A stretch of 64,000 nucleotides of DNA from the NCBI GenBank assembly GCA_964500225.1, contig CAZCOA010000002.1, positions 105,073 through 169,072 of the forward strand, in the 5' to 3' direction. The notes beneath the pieces were generated by a model that saw only the letters and a list, made by a program, of their open reading frames with translations, was not told the origin of the DNA and searched no databases. A program made the translations under genes and the position numbers. Of this stretch, positions 17,449-25,582 are shown piece after piece; position 1 is the first letter of the stretch; each line of letters starts with the position of its first letter. This stretch comes from JAAYDY01 sp964500225. Lineage in GTDB: Bacteria > Planctomycetota > Phycisphaerae > FEN-1346 > JAACEH01.

Positions 17449-19893
17449 CTACTGGTCCGCCTCGTCCTCGTGCCCGCCTTGGTCGGGGTCGGCGGCGGCT
17501 TCCGTGGCCTCCGGCGGCGTCACGGGCGCCGGCGGCAGCACCGACAGCAGAATGTTCGACGCCAGGCGGATGCAGTCGTTCCGCTCGTAGCCGCGGCAAT
17601 CGTAGCAGTCGTGGCCGTCCAGCCCGCACGTGATGTCATACGGGCTGTAGATCACCACGCGGCGCCCGTCCTTGCGGACCTCCTTCAGGTTGGCCTTCGG
17701 AAGCTCGTTGAACAACAGCGACCGTTTGTACTTCACCTTCGTTTCGTCGAATCCCTCGCGACCAAGGCCCTGCCCCGTACGTACGGGATCGTCCTTGGCC
17801 ACGTCGTCGAGCGTCGCTCCGGGCACGAGTTTCTGGACAAACGCCACGAACGACTTGTCGAACGCCTCGCGGCCGCACTGGGCGTCGGCCCAGATCAGAC
17901 CGCCGCGATCGATGAAGGCCCGCAGCTTGGCCAGGTTCTCGTCGCTCACGGAGAACGAGAAGTGGCCGCTCATGTGCACCACGTTCACGCCGTCGAGGTC
18001 GCCGAGGTTGTTGTCCTTCAGTTCCGTGGCCTCCACGATGACGTTCAAGTCCTCCCTGAGCGCCTCGGTCAGGTGGCGAAGCCCGCGGATGTCGGTCCGC
18101 CGCGAGCCTTCGGTCGGCCACTCGGCCAACCGGAGCTTGATCTGCGTCTCAGGCTTCGGCGGCACGGGCTTGCCCTGGGCCACCAGCTCGTCGATCTCCC
18201 ACGGCTGGAAGGCCAGACGGTTCTGCACCAGGCGTTTGTCGTTGGCGTAGCGCGGCAGGTTGAAGCCGAACTGGAAGAACGGCTGGTATTTGTCGCGCAG
18301 GTTGCGGGCCCAGGCACAGGCCATGTCTTCGGCCAGCAGCCACACGCGGCTGCGACACCCGTCGAAAATGTGATAGATCGCCGGCAGCCGCTCCTTGATT
18401 GCGTATTGGGCCGTCATCACCGGATGGTCGGGCAACAGACGCTCCAGTTCCCATTCGGGCCAGACCTCACGGGCCAGTGTCCGGAAGTCGTTGACAAACT
18501 CCTTTTTGGAGCACCCGGCTTCGGCCACGATCGTGCCGCCGGAATCGGTGTAGACCCTTAGTTTCCGCTTCTGTTCGTCGGTAAACTTCGGGAGCTTCTG
18601 TCCATTGAAGAACAGACACGGCGCGTCGAGCCACGATTCAACGGGGTCCTTGATATCAACGATTTGCCAGTTGACGCGCGTCTCGAGCGTGTCGCTGCAG
18701 AAACGCGACAAACTGGCGATGTCGCGCGGATTGTTGTTCCAGTCGTTGCTGCCGGTATCGAGCTTGTTGTAGAAGACGGGGCCGCGGCCCTTGCACAGAA
18801 ACAGCAGTGCCCAACTGGCGGCGCACTCGCGGCCATGTTCGGCACGGGCCTGATTGTTCATGAGCCACCGGGCGCCGACCTCGAACCAGTTGAGGCCGCC
18901 GAAGGTTTTCCGCCCGCTGGCGCTGCCGCAACGCTCGACGCCGTAGATGTAGTAGTTGTTCATCCCGTGCGGACGTTTGACCTGATTGTCGCCCGGCGGG
19001 GCGCCGGGGATGCCGAAGTCGGCCGGCAGGTTGCGGTCGAGCCACGCCTTGGCCTTCTCGATGGCGTCGGGCAACGGCCGCCGCCCGCAGCACCGGGCCG
19101 ACTTGCCCTCATAGCTGGCCGCCGTGAGCATGTCGAACGCGATGTACATCGACGCCAGGCCCGCAACCGTCATGCTGCCGTAGGTGTCTTCGTTCACTGG
19201 GACGCCCTGCGTCGTATAGCCCCACCCGCCATTGTCGCCCAGGGTGTCGATGTAGTGCTTCTCGATGATCTGCCAATACTCGATGGGAATCTCGATATTG
19301 TTCAGCGCCGCCTCATAGAGCCCCAGCACGCCGTACTGCGAATTTGAATGGTCCCCGCCAACATATTGCACATAGCCGAAGAAGCCGCGAATCGCACCGG
19401 TGGTGTCTCGCGTTTTGGTGCACTCCATCAACCACTTCGCGTCACGCGCCAGGAACTGACGATACTTGCGGCCGGGGTCTTTCCCGTGCGTCATCAGAAA
19501 TGACCACACCCCGCACCGGATGCCTGTGGCGTACGTGCCGTCGGTATCGTTTTCGCACAGAAAGTTGATGGCCCGCGCCAATTGGGGCGACTGCGGATCC
19601 TCGCCCGCGTGCAGCAGCGCCAGCACGCACAACGACGTGCGGCCGCACCACTGCCAGATGTGCCGCCTGCGGGCCTGCTCATCGGCTACGGCCTGCACGG
19701 CGGCGAAGTCGGGCAACTGCTCCCAGTGCCCCTGCTCGTTGAGCAGGCCGTAGATGACGTCAACGTAGGCCTTGATCGCCGCGTCCACTTCGTCGGCACT
19801 GACCGACGGCGGCTGGCGGTCCACCCCCTGGGCCGATACGCCCCCCGCCAACGCCAGTAGCACTGTTGCTGCCGTCCATAGAAGACGTTTCAT
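17449..19893 (-). CDS. Secreted toroid-repeat / tandem DUF4159 protein, paralogue 1
   Basis: An 814-residue exported protein of unknown function. Residues 1-22 are a signal peptide. Residues 35-400 look like alpha/alpha-toroid repeats of the prenyltransferase/terpene cyclase type (SNSQYGVLGLYEA, NGGWGYTTQG, YGSMTVAGLASM). The paralogue-wide NKL...WN...RD signature lies at 376-391. Two DUF4159-like domains follow, at about 420-545 and 585-785; the second ends in VIYSPYDI. This copy is the most divergent: the CPC loop of its relatives is CC (268-269), it has extra Cys near the end, and it alone ends in an acidic Pro/Ala/Glu/Asp tail. AAGGAGG precedes the ATG. It is the last gene of the array. 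Confidence 0.82.
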   Translation of the reverse strand: MKRLLWTAATVLLALAGGVSAQGVDRQPPSVSADEVDAAIKAYVDVIYGLLNEQGHWEQLPDFAAVQAVADEQARRRHIWQWCGRTSLCVLALLHAGEDPQSPQLARAINFLCENDTDGTYATGIRCGVWSFLMTHGKDPGRKYRQFLARDAKWLMECTKTRDTTGAIRGFFGYVQYVGGDHSNSQYGVLGLYEAALNNIEIPIEYWQIIEKHYIDTLGDNGGWGYTTQGVPVNEDTYGSMTVAGLASMYIAFDMLTAASYEGKSARCCGRRPLPDAIEKAKAWLDRNLPADFGIPGAPPGDNQVKRPHGMNNYYIYGVERCGSASGRKTFGGLNWFEVGARWLMNNQARAEHGRECAASWALLFLCKGRGPVFYNKLDTGSNDWNNNPRDIASLSRFCSDTLETRVNWQIVDIKDPVESWLDAPCLFFNGQKLPKFTDEQKRKLRVYTDSGGTIVAEAGCSKKEFVNDFRTLAREVWPEWELERLLPDHPVMTAQYAIKERLPAIYHIFDGCRSRVWLLAEDMACAWARNLRDKYQPFFQFGFNLPRYANDKRLVQNRLAFQPWEIDELVAQGKPVPPKPETQIKLRLAEWPTEGSRRTDIRGLRHLTEALREDLNVIVEATELKDNNLGDLDGVNVVHMSGHFSFSVSDENLAKLRAFIDRGGLIWADAQCGREAFDKSFVAFVQKLVPGATLDDVAKDDPVRTGQGLGREGFDETKVKYKRSLLFNELPKANLKEVRKDGRRVVIYSPYDITCGLDGHDCYDCRGYERNDCIRLASNILLSVLPPAPVTPPEATEAAADPDQGGHEDEADQ

Positions 19894-20049
19894 CGTGGCC
19901 CCTCCTTGTAACGTGTTGCATCCGAAAAACCCCACAAAACTGCCTCTTCGGCCTATGCCCCACAACCACATGGCCACGGCCGCAATCTATGATTCGACGA
20001 TGCACCCCTCATGGCTTCTCCTCCCGCGGCTGTTCCGCTGTGTGCCACC

Positions 20050-20556
20050 TCAGCCCCCGACGTCAACTCCGACAGACCACGACGTTGCCGATGCCGGCGG
20101 CTCCTTGCCCTGAAGCGTGGCCGGCAACAGCATGGTCGTCGCCACGGCCCGGGCGTCGGCCGCCCCGTAGCCGCGACGGTCATACGCCTTCACCCCCGTC
20201 AGCGACAGCAGCATGTCGAAGTCGCTGCAAACGCCCACGAGGCGGTCGCCCAGGTACAGCCCGTGCAGCGACGCCTCGGCCTTCCCGATCCGCTCATCGT
20301 TCAGGCTCACCTCGGCGTGGGCCAGGGCACACATGATGATCGCCTCGTGGTCGAACGGATACGCATAATTGACCCGCATGGACTTGCCGTCCGGCGAGAA
20401 TCGCCCGTCCGACGGCGCCAGCCCGAGCAGGTAATCGACCCCGCGCTGGATGGCCTGATCCACAGCCGTATCGGTCACGCTCGCCCGCTGGCACAGCGCC
20501 GGCGACGGCACCAACAACATGACCATAGGAACCAAAAGGAGCGCAGGGCGATTCAT
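20050..20556 (-). CDS. Miniature, internally deleted toroid/DUF4159 paralogue, paralogue 2
   Basis: A 168-residue exported protein. After a signal peptide (1-22) it has the first toroid segment (VDQAIQRGVDYLLGL to residue 93), then at ERIGKA (88-93) jumps to the extreme C-terminal segment of the family (GLYLGDRLVGV ... RRGYGAADARAVAT). In its upstream neighbour the two flanks are DDRLQKA at the same residue numbers and SERIGKA at 696-702, so about 609 codons are missing. The frame is intact across the join. The ATG at 20556 has an AAGAGA site; a GTG at 20574 overlapping the neighbour's stop (GTGA) is an alternative start. It may be a decaying remnant or a functional small variant. Confidence 0.72.
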   Translation of the reverse strand: MNRPALLLVPMVMLLVPSPALCQRASVTDTAVDQAIQRGVDYLLGLAPSDGRFSPDGKSMRVNYAYPFDHEAIIMCALAHAEVSLNDERIGKAEASLHGLYLGDRLVGVCSDFDMLLSLTGVKAYDRRGYGAADARAVATTMLLPATLQGKEPPASATSWSVGVDVGG

Positions 20557-20570
20557 AACGTTTCTCTTAT

Positions 20571-22847
20571 TCACAATTGCGACCGCAACAGCACAATGTT
20601 CGTCGCAAGAGCTCGGGCGTCCGCGGCCTCGTAGCCACGGCTGCCATAGGCCTTACACCCCGTCTGTGCGTATAGAATGTCGAACGGACTGTACAGGCCC
20701 ACGAACCTGTCGCCATCGTAAATCCCGAACAGCTCCGGCTTCGCCTTGCCGATGCGTTCGCTGCGCAGATGGAATGTGAACTCGACTTTCGACGCATCGT
20801 AACCGGTCGCCTGCCCGAGTTGGCCATTCACCACGCCGTGCCCGACGTCGAGCGGCTTCAGGGTCAAGCCTATGCCTTCCAGGGCCGCCCGAATGCCCGC
20901 GCCCCCCTGTTCGTCGCCCAACGTCGCCTCGGCCAACAGAAAACCTCCGTCCGACAGATACTTTTTCAGCCACTCGCCACTTTGGCCCAGGTCGCACCTC
21001 TTGCGCGCCGAGAGGTGAAGCAGATCCACGCCCGACAGATCATCGCCGGCCGCCACAGGCTCTCGCTCCGTCACGACCAATCCCGTCCGAGCCTTCAGAT
21101 CCTCGGCCAGCACCTGCCATGGCCCATAGTTCCGACCCAGATACCAGTCGCCCCCGTGCTTCATCCGGGCGACGGTCACGGCCTCCTTGCTTCCTTTGGT
21201 TGGGGTTTGGGCGGCATATTTGGCTCCCGTGCCGCTGGTGCGGGTCGCCAGGCGCGACCGAATCTTGGCCTTATCGGTGGCGTACATGTAGAGGTTCGCG
21301 CCCAAGTCGAACAACACCTTTTGCCGTGTGATCGCTTCGGTATTCCACGGACACGAAAGGTCCACCTTGCTGAAGAACATGAACGTGCGCAGCCCATCGC
21401 TGAGCCCCATCAGACTCGGCGTTTGGCCCTTGATCGACTGATCGGCCTCCCATAGCGGATGGTCGCGATCGATCACCTTCAACTCCCATTCCGGCCACAA
21501 TTCGCCGCACACCAGCGTCCACCGGTCAATCGCCTGCCGGTTGGCGCAACTGGCCTCGAACAGAATTGTGCCGCCGGTGTCTGTAAACTGCCGCAGCTTC
21601 GCCTTCTGCTCGGCGGTGATCTCCATAGGCGATTCGGCCGAGATGTACAGGATCGGCGAGTCGTGCATCTCTTGGACGGGAATATCCAGGTTGATGACCT
21701 GCCACTGGATCGGCTGCTCCTTGAGGTTGGCGACGTAGCGGGTCAGGTTCGCCAGGTCGCGGGGATGCATGTTCCAGGCGCCCTTGAACTGGAGTTTGTT
21801 GGCCAGGATCGGCGCGCGACCCTTGGCCAGGAACGCAATCGCCAGGGCCGTGTCCGAGATGTGCCCCCATCCCCCATCGGGACTCTGCCGCGACAGAATG
21901 AACGACGTCAATTCCTGATACCAGGCGTGTGTGCCGAAGTACTTGATGCCCGAGGCCAGCCCCACACGCTCACACGAAAACGGCCAATACATGTACCACG
22001 CCCCGCGGCCGGGGTTCTTATCCACCACAAAGGCGGCCGCCAACCACTCGATTCCCTCCTCGATAGCCTTGTCCACTTCGAGCCCCTGGCGCGGCGATTT
22101 GCCGTTCTTGCACGGGCACCCCGTGCCACGATAGAGCATGTCCCGGATGATGAACAGGCTGGCCACCGCCGCCCCCGACATGCTGCCATAGCTGTCCATC
22201 GTCTCAATGCTGCTCAGATGGGCATAGTTCCAGCCCTTGTCGGGACGGTGGGTCTTCAGATAGAAGTCCAGGGCCCGCTTCCAGACGTCCATCGGGAATT
22301 CGCGGACCACGTTGGACGCCTCGTACAGCCCCAGAATCGCCATCTGGGTATTGCTCGCATCGCCCCAGACGGTGCCGGTACCGCCGTAGTTCCAGCAGCC
22401 GCGATCCTTGCTCTGGGCGTTCAAAAGCCATTCAACGTCCTTCTCCAGCCGTTTCAGAACCAGTTCCTGCTGCTCGCGGGGCAGCCGCGGATAGAGCCGC
22501 GACAGGGCAATTGCCCGGACCGCGTACACGTAGTTCTTGTCCACCTCGGCTTCCAGGACGACCTTCAGGGCCTTCTGGAGTCGATCATCGCGAACATTCA
22601 ACTCGCCATAGGCCAGTCCCATGAGGCCGCACACGTCGTAGCCGTGGCGGAAATGCTCATCGCCAGACCTGTAGTCGCCCCACCCGCCTTCGGGCTGTTG
22701 AATCCCCAGCAGATGCTGTACGCCGCGCTCAATGGCCTGATCCACCTGCTCGTCGGTGAACGTCGGCGTTTGGGCCCCGACAGGCAATGACATCACCATC
22801 ACAGACAATGCAACCCATAGTGCACATAGGGCTCTTGTGGGGTTCAT
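20571..22847 (-). CDS. Secreted toroid-repeat / tandem DUF4159 protein, paralogue 3
   Basis: A 758-residue exported protein. A signal peptide (1-25, ending in VGA) leads to toroid-type repeats at 35-370 (SNTQMAILGLYEA, DSYGSMSGAAVASL, PDGGWGH). A loop with the GCPC motif sits at 243-246 and the NKL...WN...RD signature at 350-364. The first DUF4159-like domain spans about 395-525 (TDTGGTILFEASC, DHPLWE, DLSCPW) and the second about 555-755, ending in GLYSPFDI and RGYEAADARALATN. The function is unknown; the family fold suggests binding or cleavage outside the cytoplasm. AAAGGAG precedes the ATG. It is the closest full-length relative of the neighbouring miniature gene. Confidence 0.85.
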   Translation of the reverse strand: MNPTRALCALWVALSVMVMSLPVGAQTPTFTDEQVDQAIERGVQHLLGIQQPEGGWGDYRSGDEHFRHGYDVCGLMGLAYGELNVRDDRLQKALKVVLEAEVDKNYVYAVRAIALSRLYPRLPREQQELVLKRLEKDVEWLLNAQSKDRGCWNYGGTGTVWGDASNTQMAILGLYEASNVVREFPMDVWKRALDFYLKTHRPDKGWNYAHLSSIETMDSYGSMSGAAVASLFIIRDMLYRGTGCPCKNGKSPRQGLEVDKAIEEGIEWLAAAFVVDKNPGRGAWYMYWPFSCERVGLASGIKYFGTHAWYQELTSFILSRQSPDGGWGHISDTALAIAFLAKGRAPILANKLQFKGAWNMHPRDLANLTRYVANLKEQPIQWQVINLDIPVQEMHDSPILYISAESPMEITAEQKAKLRQFTDTGGTILFEASCANRQAIDRWTLVCGELWPEWELKVIDRDHPLWEADQSIKGQTPSLMGLSDGLRTFMFFSKVDLSCPWNTEAITRQKVLFDLGANLYMYATDKAKIRSRLATRTSGTGAKYAAQTPTKGSKEAVTVARMKHGGDWYLGRNYGPWQVLAEDLKARTGLVVTEREPVAAGDDLSGVDLLHLSARKRCDLGQSGEWLKKYLSDGGFLLAEATLGDEQGGAGIRAALEGIGLTLKPLDVGHGVVNGQLGQATGYDASKVEFTFHLRSERIGKAKPELFGIYDGDRFVGLYSPFDILYAQTGCKAYGSRGYEAADARALATNIVLLRSQL

Positions 22848-23041
22848 AGAACGCTGCTCCTTTCGCGTATCCGGGGTTGTTCCATCGCAGGTGGGCTGCC
22901 GTGACGGCGGGTGGTTGGATGCCCGGGCCCACTCGACACCTTAAACACCTATGGATGCAGAAGTTCCGCGCTTCCACCATGCGCGTAATATAGCATAGGT
23001 GGGCGGAAAAAAGCTACTGTATGCCACGTGCAATTATGAGG

Positions 23042-25357
23042 TTATTTTACACTCATGAGCAATACGATGTTCGTAGCAAGGGCACGGGCGTCGGCTTTCG
23101 AGTAGCCCCGAATCCCGAAGGCGCGGTATCCCGACTGCGAGTACATGATGTCCAGCGGGCTGTACAGGCCCACCAGCTTGCCTTCGTATTCGATACGGAA
23201 CAGAACTGGGTCGGCCGCTGCCGCCTGGTCGTCGCCCTGGCGGCCCATGGCCCGGGTGAGTTTGACTTTAGCGATGGCATAGCCGGTGGCGCCGAACAGG
23301 TCGCCGCTCATCAGGGGCGAGTTGGGCTCCAGCGGCTTGAGGGTCAGACCGGCCGCCTCGGCCAGCGACCGCAGCGACGCGTCGAACGCCTCGTCACCGC
23401 AGGTGGCCTCGGCCAGCAAGAAGCCGCCGCCGACCAGATAGGTCTTGAGCCATTCGGTCCCGCCTTCGCCCAGATTCACCGGGCCCCGCCCGGTCAAATA
23501 TAGAAATGTCAGGTCCTTGGGCACCGCGTCGCCGACGGCCACGGGATCCAGTTCCTCAACGGTCAGCGACGCACGAGCCGCCAAGTCGGCCGATAGCAGC
23601 CCCCACAGCCCATAGTTCCTGCCGGCATCCCAGCGGCCGCCGTGCCGCAGCCGGGCCAGCGTCACTTTCTCGCGTGAGCCCCGCTTCAACTGGCGGCCGG
23701 GATACTTCGCCGCCACGTCGGGCTCTGGATCGTCATAGCGGCCCGGCAACGGCGACAGGTCGGTCGCCACTGCCACGATGTTCTGTGCCGTCTGCAGCGC
23801 GGCAGCGCTTTTCTTCTCATCCGCGGCCATCCAACCGCATGTCAGATCCTGCGTCGAAAAAAAGAGAAACGGTCGCACCCCGTCGTGCAGACAGCGCAGC
23901 ACCGGCAATCGCCCCTTGATTTCGGCGTCGGCCGTCCAAAAGGCGTGGTCCTTCTCCAGTGTCGTCAGCTTCCACTCGGGCCAGACCTCGCCGATCAGCC
24001 GCTCCAGCGACCGCAACGCCTTGGCGTTGCCACAGGTAGCCTCGCACAGCACGGTCCCGCCGGTGTCGGTGTATCGGCGAAGCAGTTTCTTCTCGTTGGT
24101 GTTCAGCAGAATATCGTCCTCGGCACTGATCAACAGCAGCGGCGCCTCCTGAAAATCCGTCAGATCGCGTGTCAACTCCATCCTCTGCCAGCGGTGCGGC
24201 TTGCCTCGCAATTTGCCTGTCATCATGGCCAGGCTCAGGGCGTCGTGGGGATGCTGGTTCCACTGGCCGTGGTACTCCAGTTTGTTGACCAGCAGCGGCT
24301 CGCGGCACATCCTGAGAAATCCGATGCGGTAGGCCGCCTCGACAATGTTGAGCCAATCGCCCCTGTCATTGGAGGGAAAACCGCGAGTCAGAAGTTCGGC
24401 AATGCCTTCCTTGTACCAGTCGTGGTCGCCCAGGTACTTGTAACCGCCGGCCATCATTGCGCGACCGCAGCAATAGAGCCAGTAGCGTCGGAGAAAGTGG
24501 GGGTCCTGATGACCGGTATTCTCACCCGGGTTAAAATTCTGGGCAAGCCAACGGAAGGCCCTGTCGGCGCTAAGGTCTATCCCGCCCCATCCCTCTTTCG
24601 ATTTGCCGCGACCTCCGCACGGACATCCGGCGTCCGGAGCAACCACCCGACGGCCGTTTAGAAGTATTTCCAGGCCCGCTGCCGTGTCGGCCGCGCGGAC
24701 CGGATCCCGGCCGCCCATACCCATCATCCCATGATGGGGAACCCAACCGCCGCTAGCCAACTGGTGATCCACCAGATTCTTGACGACGGCTTCAAAGATA
24801 CTGCCCTTTATGCGTATGGCGGCGTCATGCGCGTCGATCAGGGCACGCGCAACCATACATGTCGCCCGCATGGTCCAGTGCGGGGTCGGCGATAGATGGT
24901 AATTCCATCGTCCCGAGCCGTCCTGGGCTGCGATCAGTTGCAGCCCGGCCTTCTGGATGCATTCCTGCGCCCTCTTGCGCTGCGCCGGCTTCATCCCCTC
25001 CAGATGCCACACCAGAGCCGAAACCCGGTGAGCCAGGGCATCCGTCGTATCCGGTCTCATGAACATCAGGGCGTCCAGACCTCGCTGGACGCGATCGTCC
25101 TCGGCCGTCAGCCCGGCAAACCCCAGCCCGAGCATCGCCACCGCCGCGCGGTATTCGGCAACCCCGCCCCCATCCGACCCCAACTGACTCAAAGTGCCGT
25201 CGGCCTGCTGCTGGCTCAGCAGGTACTCGGTGAGCTTCTGGACGTGCTCGTCCACCTTCTGTCCCGTCGCGTCCGCCCGGGCCGCCCCCGACCAGGCCGC
25301 CAAAGACGCCAATGCCGCCATCACCCACACCGCCGGATGCCGCCTCATCGTTACCAT
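23042..25357 (-). CDS. Secreted toroid-repeat / tandem DUF4159 protein, paralogue 4
   Basis: About 771 residues with the same layout as its neighbours: a signal peptide with an AxA-type end near residue 25, a toroid-type region, GCPCGGRGKS loop, LVNKLEYHGQWNQHPHD signature, first DUF4159-like domain (YTDTGGTVLCEATCG, DLTCGW) and second domain ending in GLYSPLDI and RGYSKADARALATN. It differs in lacking the YGSMT motif of the toroid part and in a WLYCCGRAMMAGG stretch. Several in-frame ATG/GTG codons open the gene; the one at 25357 is best spaced from GGGGGA. The function is unknown. Confidence 0.83.
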   Translation of the reverse strand: MVTMRRHPAVWVMAALASLAAWSGAARADATGQKVDEHVQKLTEYLLSQQQADGTLSQLGSDGGGVAEYRAAVAMLGLGFAGLTAEDDRVQRGLDALMFMRPDTTDALAHRVSALVWHLEGMKPAQRKRAQECIQKAGLQLIAAQDGSGRWNYHLSPTPHWTMRATCMVARALIDAHDAAIRIKGSIFEAVVKNLVDHQLASGGWVPHHGMMGMGGRDPVRAADTAAGLEILLNGRRVVAPDAGCPCGGRGKSKEGWGGIDLSADRAFRWLAQNFNPGENTGHQDPHFLRRYWLYCCGRAMMAGGYKYLGDHDWYKEGIAELLTRGFPSNDRGDWLNIVEAAYRIGFLRMCREPLLVNKLEYHGQWNQHPHDALSLAMMTGKLRGKPHRWQRMELTRDLTDFQEAPLLLISAEDDILLNTNEKKLLRRYTDTGGTVLCEATCGNAKALRSLERLIGEVWPEWKLTTLEKDHAFWTADAEIKGRLPVLRCLHDGVRPFLFFSTQDLTCGWMAADEKKSAAALQTAQNIVAVATDLSPLPGRYDDPEPDVAAKYPGRQLKRGSREKVTLARLRHGGRWDAGRNYGLWGLLSADLAARASLTVEELDPVAVGDAVPKDLTFLYLTGRGPVNLGEGGTEWLKTYLVGGGFLLAEATCGDEAFDASLRSLAEAAGLTLKPLEPNSPLMSGDLFGATGYAIAKVKLTRAMGRQGDDQAAAADPVLFRIEYEGKLVGLYSPLDIMYSQSGYRAFGIRGYSKADARALATNIVLLMSVK

Positions 25358-25582
25358 CGTAGGATCCCCCACCCTCCGTGCCTATAGCGACACAGACCGA
25401 CGACATGACAGCCCTATATTTTTCGCCGCACTTCTCTTCTGAAATGATAGAACGTCCAGGGAGCCCCCGGATTGCCCGGGGGCCGCACGCCGGAAGCCCA
25501 TGGATGCCGGGACACGCCGTCCCCGGCAACTCGCACCTCCAGCCGGTAGCAAACGCGCCGCCTACTGACAGACAATGGCACT

